Part shown: one piece after another, positions 1-6,406 of the stretch
Numbering within the stretch: position 1 is the stretch's first letter
Layout: the number at the start of each line of letters is the position of its first letter
DNA from: Betaproteobacteria bacterium UBA7395
GTDB taxonomy: Bacteria; Pseudomonadota; Gammaproteobacteria; Burkholderiales; Rhodocyclaceae
DNA length: 10,067 nt
NCBI GenBank assembly: GCA_002470165.1
Contig: DKNF01000136.1
Location: 1-10,067, forward strand
Direction: 5' to 3'
Notes under the pieces: generated by a model
The model's database searches: none
Told to the model about the DNA's origin: nothing
Seen by the model: only the letters and a program-made list of their open reading frames with translations
Program-made: the position numbers and the translations under genes

Positions 1-1134
1 AAGGCCAAGCCCTTTGCCGAGAAGGACATCGCCGAACTGAAGGCCTTCGCCAAGGACGAACTCGGCCTGACCGACTTCCAGCCCTGGGACGCCGCCTACG
101 CCTCCGAAAAACTGATGCAGGCGCGCTACGCCTTCTCCGAGCAGGAAGTGAAGCAGTACTTCACCGAACCCAAGGTGATCGCCGGCCTGTTCAAGGTCAT
201 CGAAAGCCTGTTCACCGTCAAGGTCAAGGAAGACCAGGCGCCGGTGTGGCACGAGGACGTGCGCTTCTACCGCATCGAGACGCCGGCCGGCGACCTGGTC
301 GGCCAGTTCTACCTGGACCTCTACGCCCGCGAGACCAAGCGCGGCGGCGCCTGGATGGACGAGGCGCGCTCGCGCAAGCGGGCGGGCGGCGGCATCCAGA
401 AGCCGATCGCCTACCTCAACTGCAACTTCGCCCGCCCGGTCGGCGGCAAACCGGCGACCTTCACCCACGACGAGGTGATCACCCTGTTCCACGAAACCGG
501 CCACGGCCTGCACCATCTGCTGGCGCGCGGCGAGGAGTTGGGCGTCTCCGGCATCCACGGCGTCGAGTGGGACGCGGTCGAACTGCCGTCGCAGTTCATG
601 GAGAACTACTGCTGGGAATGGGACGTGCTGCAGGGGATGACCGCCCACGTGGACAGCGGCGAGCCGCTGCCGCGCGCGCTCTACGACAAGATGCTGGCGG
701 CGAAGAACTTCCAGAGCGGGATGATGACCGTGCGCCAGCTCGAATTCTCGATCTTCGACATGCGCCTGCACTACGAATTCAACCCTGCCGGCGAGAAGAC
801 GGTGATGGATGTGCTCGACGAAGTCCGCCGCGAAGTCGCCGTGCTGATTCCGCCCGAGTGGCACCGTTTCCCCAACAGCTTCTCGCACATCTTCGGTGGC
901 GGCTACGCGGCCGGCTACTACAGCTACAAGTGGGCGGAAGTGCTGTCGGCCGACTGCTACGCGGCCTTCGAGGAAGCTGGCGACCCGTTCGACCCGGTCG
1001 TCGGCAAGCGCTTCCTCGAGGAAATCCTGTCGCGCGGCGGCGAACGCCCGGCGCTGGAGAATTTCAAGGCTTTCCGCGGCCGCGAGCCCAGCCCCGACGC
1101 ACTGTTGCGCCATAGCGGTATGATTGCCGCCTAA
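1..1134 (+). CDS. prlC: Oligopeptidase A, M3 zinc metallopeptidase (3' part)
   Basis: Cytosolic zinc endopeptidase of the M3 (thimet oligopeptidase) family, which degrades short peptides, including cleaved signal peptides. The frame is open from base 1 and ends at TAA 1132-1134, so the window holds the last 377 residues; the family is usually about 680, so the N-terminal half lies outside. The zinc site is visible: HETGH at 490-504 inside LFHETGHGLHH, and the third ligand Glu at 580-582 in DAVELPSQF, with the spacing expected for M3. Further family signatures are the RAGGGI segment (about 379-396) before the active site and GGGYAAGYYSYKWAEVL (about 895-945) near the C-terminus, the substrate-binding tyrosine loop. 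An internal ATG at 115 is not the start, since clear family sequence precedes it. A secreted glutaredoxin-like gene follows 20 bp downstream, suggesting co-transcription. The family call is secure; the prlC name, rather than a paralogue, is likely. Confidence 0.95.
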   Translation, partial: KAKPFAEKDIAELKAFAKDELGLTDFQPWDAAYASEKLMQARYAFSEQEVKQYFTEPKVIAGLFKVIESLFTVKVKEDQAPVWHEDVRFYRIETPAGDLVGQFYLDLYARETKRGGAWMDEARSRKRAGGGIQKPIAYLNCNFARPVGGKPATFTHDEVITLFHETGHGLHHLLARGEELGVSGIHGVEWDAVELPSQFMENYCWEWDVLQGMTAHVDSGEPLPRALYDKMLAAKNFQSGMMTVRQLEFSIFDMRLHYEFNPAGEKTVMDVLDEVRREVAVLIPPEWHRFPNSFSHIFGGGYAAGYYSYKWAEVLSADCYAAFEEAGDPFDPVVGKRFLEEILSRGGERPALENFKAFRGREPSPDALLRHSGMIAA

Positions 1135-1154
1135 GTTCGCTCAGGGAGAAAACC

Positions 1155-1619
1155 ATGCAACGACTGCTCGTCCTCTGCCTGGCGCTGTGTTGCGGTCTGG
1201 CACAGGCCCAAACCTACCGGTGGACCGATGCCAACGGCCGCACCGTCGTCTCCGACACGCCGCCGCCCGGCCAGGCACGCAATGTCGCCAAGGCCGGCGG
1301 CAAGGCCCAGCCCGACGACGGCCTGCCATTCGCCACCCGCCTGGCCGCCGAAAAGCACCCGGTGCTGCTGTACACCGCCGCCGAGTGCGTGGCGGAATGC
1401 CAGCAGGCGCGCGAACTGCTCAAGACCCGCAACATTCCCTACAGCGAAAAGATGGTGAAGACGCCGGAAGAATTCGACGAGCTGAAGCGGCTGATCGGCG
1501 ATGTCTTCGTACCGACGATGAAGGTCGGCCGCGAATTCCATCGCGGTTTTTCGCGTACCGCCTACGACAACCTGCTCGACCTCGCTGGGTACCCAAAAGC
1601 CGCAGGAGGCAAGCCTTGA
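1155..1619 (+). CDS. Secreted DUF4124 / glutaredoxin-like protein
   Basis: A 154-residue envelope protein of unassigned function. Residues 1-19 form a signal peptide with a short basic start, a leucine/cysteine-rich core and an AQA-type cleavage site. Residues about 20-37 (YRWTDANGRTVVSDTPP) are a typical DUF4124 segment, a short beta-rich domain found on many proteobacterial exported proteins. Residues about 68-143 look like a glutaredoxin/thioredoxin fold: a beta strand (VLLYTA), C78 and C82 (CVAEC, so CxxxC instead of CxxC), then NIPYSEKMV and VPT with Pro120 where the cis-proline would sit. A periplasmic thiol or redox role is inferred from this fold; the altered active site could change or abolish oxidoreductase activity. 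The start is supported by GGGAG at 1144-1148, 6 nt before the ATG. The stop overlaps the start of xthA in TTGA, implying translational coupling. Confidence 0.85.
   Translation: MQRLLVLCLALCCGLAQAQTYRWTDANGRTVVSDTPPPGQARNVAKAGGKAQPDDGLPFATRLAAEKHPVLLYTAAECVAECQQARELLKTRNIPYSEKMVKTPEEFDELKRLIGDVFVPTMKVGREFHRGFSRTAYDNLLDLAGYPKAAGGKP
1604..1609 (+). promoter_or_regulatory. Strong ribosome binding site fixing the TTG start of xthA
   Basis: A perfect AGGAGG lies 6 nt upstream of TTG 1616-1618. It decides the start of the exonuclease gene: the reading frame stays open upstream to 1124, but only the TTG combines this site, the family's exact N-terminus (MKIAAWNVNSLKVR when TTG is read as Met) and a 4-bp overlap with the preceding stop codon. 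Confidence 0.85.
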
Positions 1620-2380
1620 AGATCGCTGCCTGGAACGTCAATTCGCTGAAGGTCCGTCTGCCGCATCTGCTCGACTGGCTGGCCGAAGCCACGCCCGACG
1701 TCGTCTGCCTGCAGGAGCTGAAGCTCGAGGACCACAACTTCCCGCGCGCCGAAATCGAGGCCGCCGGCTACCACGTCGCCTTCTCCGGGCAGAAGACCTA
1801 CAACGGCGTCGCCCTGCTGGCACGCTCGCCGATCGCCGATGTCGTCTGCGGCAATCCGCTGTTTCCGGATGAGCAGAAACGCCTGATCTCCGGCACCGTC
1901 GATGGCATTCGCGTCGTCTGCGCCTACATGCCCAACGGCCAGGAAGTCGGCTGCGACAAATACGAATACAAGTTGCGCTGGCTCGATGCGCTGGCCGAAT
2001 GGCTGGACGGTGAACTGCGGCAGTACCCGCAACTGGCGCTGTGCGGCGATTACAACATCGCCCCCGACGACCGCGATGTACACGACCCCAAGCGCTGGCA
2101 GGACTGCATCCTGGTCTCCGCGCCGGAACGCGCCGCCTTCCGCCGCCTGCTGGCACTCGGCCTGTCCGACAGCTTCCGCCTGTTCGAGCAGCCGGAAAAG
2201 ACCTTCTCGTGGTGGGATTACCGCATGCTCGGCTTCCAGAAGAACCTCGGCCTGCGCATCGATCACATCCTGCTCTCCGGCCCGCTCGCCGAGCGGTGCA
2301 CCGCAGCCGGCGTCGACCGCGGCCCGCGCAAGCGCGAACGACCGTCCGACCATGCCCCGGTGTGGGCAACGCTGAGCTGA
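1616..2380 (+). CDS. xthA: Exodeoxyribonuclease III (AP endonuclease), TTG start
   Basis: A 254-residue ExoIII-type enzyme of the endonuclease/exonuclease/phosphatase fold. It cleaves DNA at abasic sites and has 3'-5' exonuclease and 3'-phosphatase activity in base-excision repair; it is Mg-dependent and cytosolic. Catalytic residues are visible: N7 (AAWNVNS), E34 (CLQELKLED), Y/N in YMPNG, D145 and N147 (CGDYNIAP), the WWDYRMLGFQKN loop, D216 (RIDHIL) and the D245-H246 pair (PSDHAPVW). Length is normal for the family (E. coli about 268). TTG is the start because it matches the family N-terminus and has AGGAGG 6 nt upstream. The gene overlaps the previous stop by 4 bp and ends 4 nt before the Crp/Fnr regulator. 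Family assignment is very secure; ExoIII relatives sometimes differ in substrate preference. Confidence 0.96.
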   Translation: MKIAAWNVNSLKVRLPHLLDWLAEATPDVVCLQELKLEDHNFPRAEIEAAGYHVAFSGQKTYNGVALLARSPIADVVCGNPLFPDEQKRLISGTVDGIRVVCAYMPNGQEVGCDKYEYKLRWLDALAEWLDGELRQYPQLALCGDYNIAPDDRDVHDPKRWQDCILVSAPERAAFRRLLALGLSDSFRLFEQPEKTFSWWDYRMLGFQKNLGLRIDHILLSGPLAERCTAAGVDRGPRKRERPSDHAPVWATLS

Positions 2381-2384
2381 AACG

Positions 2385-3050
2385 ATGCCGATCCTGCTTG
2401 ATCGCGAGCAATTGCTGACGCTCTACCCGGCACTTGCCGGCCTGCCCGAAGCGCGCATCGCACAACTGCTGCAGGCGCCGACCGCGAATCTGCCAGCCGG
2501 CACCACGGTGTTCTCCGAAAACCAGCCCTGCGCGGGGTTTCCACTACTGCTGGCAGGCAGCATCAAGGTCGTCAAGCAGGCCGCCAGCGGCCGCGAACTG
2601 ATGCTCTACCGGGTCGTCCCCGGCGGCTCGTGCATCATTTCCTCATCCTGCCTGCTCGGCCGCAGCGACTATAACGCCCGCGGCATCGCCGAAACACCGT
2701 TGTCGCTGCTGCTTCTGCCGGTCGGCGAATTCGCCCGGCTGCTGGTCGACCACACGCCCTTCCGCGATTTCGTCTTCCACCTGTTCGCCGAACGCATCGG
2801 CGAACTGATGCAACTGGTCGAGGAGGTCGCCTTCGCTCGTCTCGACCAGCGCCTGGCCAAGCTGATCCTGGCCCGCCAGAGCGACACCCTGAACGTCACC
2901 CACCAGCAACTGGCGGACGAACTGGGCAGCGTGCGCGAGATCGTCAGCCGCCTGCTCAAGGGCTTCGCCGCCCAGGGACTGGTAGCGCTCGGTCGCGAGC
3001 ACCTGACCGTCGTCGACCGCGACGGCCTGAGCAAACTTGCCGCTGTGTGA
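2385..3050 (+). CDS. Crp/Fnr-family transcriptional regulator, cysteine-bearing, ligand unknown
   Basis: A 221-residue DNA-binding regulator: a cupin-like sensor domain (about 20-130), a dimerisation helix (about 131-155) and a winged helix-turn-helix (about 165-210). The sensor barrel has FSENQPCAGFPLLLAGSIKV, but the cyclic-nucleotide phosphate-binding cassette is absent; its place is taken by a segment with C83 and C89 (GGSCIISSSCLLG). C49 is the only other cysteine. There is no N-terminal cysteine cluster as in Fnr. cAMP or an Fnr-type 4Fe-4S cluster are therefore unlikely signals, and a thiol/persulfide or other redox cue is an inference. The recognition helix carries R184-E185-x-x-S188-R189, resembling the R-E-x-x-G-R of Crp that reads GTGA half-sites. 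No clear ribosome binding site precedes the ATG, which lies 4 nt after the xthA stop, suggesting coupling. A DUF2892 gene follows and is the likely target. Confidence 0.9.
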   Translation: MPILLDREQLLTLYPALAGLPEARIAQLLQAPTANLPAGTTVFSENQPCAGFPLLLAGSIKVVKQAASGRELMLYRVVPGGSCIISSSCLLGRSDYNARGIAETPLSLLLLPVGEFARLLVDHTPFRDFVFHLFAERIGELMQLVEEVAFARLDQRLAKLILARQSDTLNVTHQQLADELGSVREIVSRLLKGFAAQGLVALGREHLTVVDRDGLSKLAAV

Positions 3051-3065
3051 CCCAAGTTACATACT
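3037..3065 (+). promoter_or_regulatory. Possible sigma70 promoter for the DUF2892 gene
   Basis: TTGCCG (3037-3042) and CATACT (3060-3065) are separated by 17 nt and each match four of six positions of the -35 and -10 consensus. The -35 lies within the last codons of the regulator gene. Transcription would start near 3072, leaving about 50 nt of leader before the DUF2892 start. The match is moderate and was found by eye; readthrough from the upstream cluster is also possible. Confidence 0.4.
3046..3061 (+). promoter_or_regulatory. Crp-like dyad operator candidate
   Basis: TGTGA-CCCAAG-TTACA is a Crp-type inverted repeat with the canonical 6-nt spacer and one mismatch between half-sites (TGTGA against TGTAA on the other strand). 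It sits between the proposed -35 and -10 elements, where binding would block transcription. The regulator encoded immediately upstream has a recognition helix compatible with GTGA. The left half-site includes the regulator's own stop codon, so part of the match could be coincidental. Confidence 0.4.
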
Positions 3066-3120
3066 GAACGGCGCGCTGCGCTTACATTGGCGTCGTCATT
3101 CAACCACTGGAGAACACATC

Positions 3121-3312
3121 ATGAAAAGCAATGTTGGCGGCATCGACAAAATCCTGCGCATCGTGGCCGGCATCGCCCTGATCGCCTGGGCACTCACCGG
3201 CGGCCCGGTCTGGGCGTGGATCGGCATCGTTCCCCTGGCCACCGGTCTGATGGGCTGGTGCCCGCTGTATCCGCTGATCGGGCTGAATACCTGCCCACTG
3301 AAGAAGGACTGA
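3121..3312 (+). CDS. Small DUF2892 (YgaP transmembrane-domain-like) inner-membrane protein
   Basis: A 63-residue protein. The DUF2892 family matches the membrane-anchor part of rhodanese YgaP-type proteins and occurs alone in many bacteria, often near sulfur-handling genes. The pattern is complete: N-terminal NVGGIDKILRIVAG, two hydrophobic helices (about 11-26 and 30-45), then WCPLYPLIGLNTC with C47 and C58 at the end. The cysteines make a thiol or persulfide role plausible but unproven. The start is chosen because GGAG at 3109-3112 lies 8 nt before the ATG and the family begins here; an upstream in-frame extension to 3037 runs through the regulator's end and the promoter candidate. It lies 70 bp after the Crp/Fnr gene, so regulation by that protein is likely. 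It is followed by a hairpin terminator. Confidence 0.9.
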   Translation: MKSNVGGIDKILRIVAGIALIAWALTGGPVWAWIGIVPLATGLMGWCPLYPLIGLNTCPLKKD

Positions 3313-3328
3313 GCTGCCCCGCGCCGAC

Positions 3329-3353
3329 AAAACCCGCTGCGGCGGGTTTTATT
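3329..3353. terminator. Bidirectional intrinsic terminator between convergent genes
   Basis: AAAACCCGC (3329-3337) pairs with GCGGGTTTT (3342-3350) around a 4-nt loop, giving a 9-bp stem. On the + strand it runs into TTTTATTTTG and ends the DUF2892 transcript. On the - strand the A-tract becomes TTTTGTC after the stem, ending the lptD-surA-pdxA-rsmA operon. The rsmA stop codon (3349-3351) overlaps the stem's edge. It fills most of the 36-bp gap between the two convergent genes. Confidence 0.85.
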
Positions 3354-4119
3354 TTGTCAGGTAGTTGGCAATGCGCACGTAATCCTCGACCGGCAGGTCT
3401 TCCGGGCGCAGCGTCGGGGCGATGTCGAGCGCGGCAAAACCGGCATCGTCGAGGATGCCCTTGAGGTTGTTGCGCAGCATCTTGCGGCGCTGGGCGAAAG
3501 CGGCCTGGACCAGCGCCGAGAGACGCTCCGGATCGCGGGCATTGAGCTGTTCCGGCGGCTTGGGAATCAGGCGGACGACCGCCGAATCGACCTTGGGCGG
3601 CGGATCGAAGCTGGCCGGCGGCACATCGATCAGCCATTCCAGCCAGAAGCTGTACTGCAGCATCACCGACAGCCGGCCGTAGTCGGCGCAGCCGGGTTCG
3701 GCAACCATGCGCTCGACGACTTCCTTCTGCAGCATGAAGTGCATGTCGCGCACCTGCTGGCCGTAGCTGGCAAGGTGGAAGAGCAGCGGCGTCGAAATGT
3801 TGTACGGCAGGTTGCCGACCAGGCGCAGGTCGCTGCCGATGCTGGCGAAGTCGAAGGCCAGCGCGTCGCCTTCGTGGATGGTGAGGCGCTCGGGCGAGTG
3901 CTGTTTTTTCAGGCGAGCGATCAGGTCGCGGTCGATTTCGACGACGTGCAGACGGTCGACGCGCTCAAGCAGCGGGATGGTGATGGCGCCAAGACCGGGA
4001 CCGATCTCGACAACGGTGTCGGTGCGCGCCGGATTGATCGCCGAGACGATGGCGCCGATGATGCCCTGGTCGATCAGGAAGTTCTGACCAAACCGCTTGC
4101 GGGCGACGTGTCCCTTCAT
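3349..4119 (-). CDS. rsmA: 16S rRNA (adenine1518-N6/adenine1519-N6) dimethyltransferase
   Basis: RsmA (KsgA) dimethylates two adjacent adenines in the 3' terminal helix of 16S rRNA using S-adenosylmethionine, a late quality-control step of small-subunit assembly; its loss gives kasugamycin resistance. The 256 residues show every signature: [11 protein letters not shown] at about 8-17, the SAM motif [11 protein letters not shown] at 37-47, the ribose-binding acid E61 (VVEIDRD), D85 (EGDALAFD), catalytic NLPY at 103-106, [14 protein letters not shown] at about 171-184 and [11 protein letters not shown] at 210-220. Length is slightly below E. coli (273). GAGGA (complement of 4127-4131) precedes the ATG by 7 nt. 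The start overlaps the pdxA stop in ATGA. It is the last gene of this operon here; the apaG-apaH that follow in enterobacteria are absent. The stop codon lies in the terminator hairpin. Confidence 0.97.
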   Translation of the reverse strand: MKGHVARKRFGQNFLIDQGIIGAIVSAINPARTDTVVEIGPGLGAITIPLLERVDRLHVVEIDRDLIARLKKQHSPERLTIHEGDALAFDFASIGSDLRLVGNLPYNISTPLLFHLASYGQQVRDMHFMLQKEVVERMVAEPGCADYGRLSVMLQYSFWLEWLIDVPPASFDPPPKVDSAVVRLIPKPPEQLNARDPERLSALVQAAFAQRRKMLRNNLKGILDDAGFAALDIAPTLRPEDLPVEDYVRIANYLTK

Positions 4120-5108
4120 GCTTGCTTCCTCATTGCCATTCTGGCCGCTTCGCTGACCGCGGCAAACAGGCTGCCGGCGTCGGCCTGGCCGGTGCCGGCG
4201 AGCGCCAGTGCGGTGCCGTGATCGACCGAGGTGCGGATGATCGGCAGGCCGAGCGTGACGTTGATGCCGTTGCCGAAAGTGGCGTACTTGAGCGCGGTCA
4301 GGCCCTGGTCGTGGTACATCGCCAGCACCGCGTCGCCGCCGGCGAGCACCGGCGGGGTGAACATGGTGTCGGCGGGATGCGGGCCGGAGAGTTGCAGGCC
4401 TTCGCCGCGCAGCCGGGCCAGCGCCGGTTCGATGACCTCGATTTCCTCGCGCCCGAGATAACCGCCTTCACCGGCGTGCGGATTCAGCCCGGCGACCAGG
4501 ATGCGCGGTTCGGCGATGCCGTACTTGCCGCGCAGGTCGGCGTCGACGATGCGCAGCGTGCGTTCGAGCAGTTCGCCGGTGATCGCCGCCGGCACGTCCT
4601 TGAGCGGCAGGTGTGTGGTCGCCAGCGCAACGCGCAGCGGGCCACGTTCGGTATCGCCGGCGAGCATCATCACCACCAGCGGCGTGCCGGTCTTGTCGGC
4701 TAGGTATTCGGTGTGGCCGGTGAAGGCGACGCCGGCGTCGTTGATCACCCCCTTGTGCACCGGCGCCGTCGCCATCGCGGCGAATTCGCCGGACTGGCAG
4801 CCGGCCAGCGCGCGGTCGAGCAGCGCCAGCACGTAAGGCCCGTTGGCGGCATCAAGGATGCCGGCTTCGGCCGGCTTGGCGAGCGGCACATGAATGATGT
4901 CGAGCGTGCCGGGCGCGGCCGGAACAGCGGGCGAATAATCGCGCAGGACGATGTCGAGGCCGAGCATGGCGGCACGCTGACGCAGCAGCTCGCGGTCGCC
5001 AAGGACGACCGGACGCCCTTCGCCGGACCAGCCGGCAAGCTCGAGGCAGAGTTCGGGACCGATACCGGCCGGCTCGCCGCTGGTAACGGCGATCACCGGT
5101 GCGGTCAT
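4116..5108 (-). CDS. pdxA: 4-hydroxythreonine-4-phosphate dehydrogenase (pyridoxal phosphate synthesis)
   Basis: PdxA oxidises 4-phosphohydroxy-L-threonine with NAD(P)+; the product decarboxylates to 3-amino-1-hydroxyacetone phosphate, which PdxJ uses to make pyridoxine phosphate in the DXP-dependent vitamin B6 pathway. It is cytosolic and dimeric. The 330 residues include [11 protein letters not shown] at 10-20, APVHKG and FTGHTEYLA at about 115-137, [10 protein letters not shown] at about 207-216, GPHPADTMF at 242-250, [11 protein letters not shown] at 265-275 and [15 protein letters not shown] at 293-307. The divalent-metal ligands H166, H211 and H266 fall at the same positions as in the E. 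coli enzyme. GGAG (complement of 5114-5117) lies 5 nt before the ATG. Both ends overlap the neighbouring genes by 4 bp (ATGA). PdxA2 and tartrate-type paralogues exist, but the operon position supports true PdxA. Confidence 0.97.
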   Translation of the reverse strand: MTAPVIAVTSGEPAGIGPELCLELAGWSGEGRPVVLGDRELLRQRAAMLGLDIVLRDYSPAVPAAPGTLDIIHVPLAKPAEAGILDAANGPYVLALLDRALAGCQSGEFAAMATAPVHKGVINDAGVAFTGHTEYLADKTGTPLVVMMLAGDTERGPLRVALATTHLPLKDVPAAITGELLERTLRIVDADLRGKYGIAEPRILVAGLNPHAGEGGYLGREEIEVIEPALARLRGEGLQLSGPHPADTMFTPPVLAGGDAVLAMYHDQGLTALKYATFGNGINVTLGLPIIRTSVDHGTALALAGTGQADAGSLFAAVSEAARMAMRKQA

Positions 5109-6406
5109 TGCTGCTCCAGGCGGTTTTCGACGTAGGTGCGGTCGCGCAGCTGACGCAGCCAGTCCTGGTAGGCGTCGTCGAGCTTGCGCTCGCGGATCGC
5201 CTGGCGGGCAACCGAGCGCTGACGCTCAGCCGAAACGTCGCGCTCGCGGCGTTCGATGACCTGGATCAGGTGCATGCCGAACGGCGACTGAACGACCGGG
5301 CTGAGCTCGCCCGGCTTGAGCGCATCCATCGCCCGCTCGAAATCGGGCACGGTATCGCCCGGATTCAGCCAGCCGAGATCCCCGCCCTTGGCCGCGGAAC
5401 CGTCCTGGGAAAAAAGACGTGCCTGCTCGGCGAAATCCATGCCGTTGACGATGCGTTCGCGCACGGTTTCCAGACGATGCCGGGCTTCGGCTTCGGCCAC
5501 GACTTCATTGACCCGGATCAGGATATGGCGGGCATTGGTCTGCATGACCGAGGCCGGCGCGTTGCCGCCGCGCTTGTCGAGCAGTTTGACGATGTGGAAG
5601 CCGGCCGACGAACGCAGCAAGTCGCTGACGCCGCCGGCCTGCAGACGCGCTGCGGCTTCGGCATAGAGCTGCGGCAAACGGTCCAGTTTCCGCCAGCCGA
5701 TTTCTCCGCCCTGCAAGGCGTCCGGGGCATCGGAGAAAACGGCCGTCAGTTCGGCAAAATTCTCGCCGGCTCGCGCTCGGGCCAGGGCCTGTTCGCCGCG
5801 CTGGCGCAATTTGGCCAGTTGCTCGGGCGTCACCGACTCCGGCGCCCGCAGCAGGATATGCGCCAGTCGGTACTCGTCACCGCCGCCATTGGCCGCCTGG
5901 TTGGTCAGGTAGTTGTCGATTTCGCTGTCGGAAACCACAATCCGGCTCTCGACTTCGCGCTCGCGCAGACGCGCCATGATCATCTCGCCGCGGATTTCCT
6001 CGCGGAATTCGGCATAGGCAATGCCGTCCTTCTCCAGTGCCGCACGGAACTGGGACAGGCTCATGTTGTTGTTGGCCGCGATCCGGCCGATCGCCTGATC
6101 CAGTTGCAGATCGTCGATACGCAGGCCGTTTTCCTTGGCAAAGGCAAACTGTGCCTGATCCATGATCATCCGCTCGAGCATCTGCGCTTCCAGCACGTCC
6201 TGAGGCGGTAACGGCGTCCCCTGCTTTTCCAGCTGCTTGAGCGCCACAGCCAAGCGGGCCCGCAGTTCGTTGCGGGTGATCACCCCGTCGCCGACCACAG
6301 CCACGATGTGATCTGCCTCGATGGGCTCCTGCGCCTGTAAGGGAAAAACAAGCAGGCAACTCAGGGAAACAAACAGGCTTGCGAGAATTTTTTGCATGGG
6401 TATCAC
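5105..6406 (-). CDS. surA: Periplasmic chaperone / peptidyl-prolyl isomerase SurA
   Basis: SurA escorts unfolded outer-membrane proteins, LptD prominently among them, from the Sec translocon to the BAM machine. The 433-residue product is normal length (E. coli 428). It has a signal peptide ending near residue 25 (LQAQ), an N-terminal chaperone domain (about 31-175, beginning [20 protein letters not shown]), a first parvulin domain from about 179 ([11 protein letters not shown], then [13 protein letters not shown] and [12 protein letters not shown]) and a second from about 291 ([38 protein letters not shown]), then the closing helix. The start at 6406 is GTG, overlapping the lptD stop in GTGA as at the other junctions of this operon; an ATG at 6397, three codons in, is a workable alternative giving MQKILASLF. 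Neither has a clear Shine-Dalgarno. It sits directly downstream of its main client, lptD. Confidence 0.97.
   Translation of the reverse strand: MIPMQKILASLFVSLSCLLVFPLQAQEPIEADHIVAVVGDGVITRNELRARLAVALKQLEKQGTPLPPQDVLEAQMLERMIMDQAQFAFAKENGLRIDDLQLDQAIGRIAANNNMSLSQFRAALEKDGIAYAEFREEIRGEMIMARLREREVESRIVVSDSEIDNYLTNQAANGGGDEYRLAHILLRAPESVTPEQLAKLRQRGEQALARARAGENFAELTAVFSDAPDALQGGEIGWRKLDRLPQLYAEAAARLQAGGVSDLLRSSAGFHIVKLLDKRGGNAPASVMQTNARHILIRVNEVVAEAEARHRLETVRERIVNGMDFAEQARLFSQDGSAAKGGDLGWLNPGDTVPDFERAMDALKPGELSPVVQSPFGMHLIQVIERRERDVSAERQRSVARQAIRERKLDDAYQDWLRQLRDRTYVENRLEQQ

Noticed and set aside
1124..1615. In-frame upstream extension of xthA with an ATG at 1124
   Set aside because: It runs through the DUF4124/glutaredoxin gene in another frame, encodes low-complexity Arg/Ala/Pro sequence and lacks ExoIII homology; the real start has AGGAGG and the family N-terminus.
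3071..3081. GCGC-GCT-GCGC inverted repeat in the DUF2892 leader
   Set aside because: Only 4-bp arms in GC-rich DNA, expected by chance; no T-tract or other feature gives it meaning.
3037..3120. Upstream in-frame start for the DUF2892 gene
   Set aside because: It would overlap the regulator's end and add sequence foreign to the family; the ATG at 3121 has GGAG at 3109-3112.
5099..6211. 370-codon + strand open frame opposite surA
   Set aside because: Mirror of the SurA frame with no recognisable motif; the surA protein matches the family from end to end.
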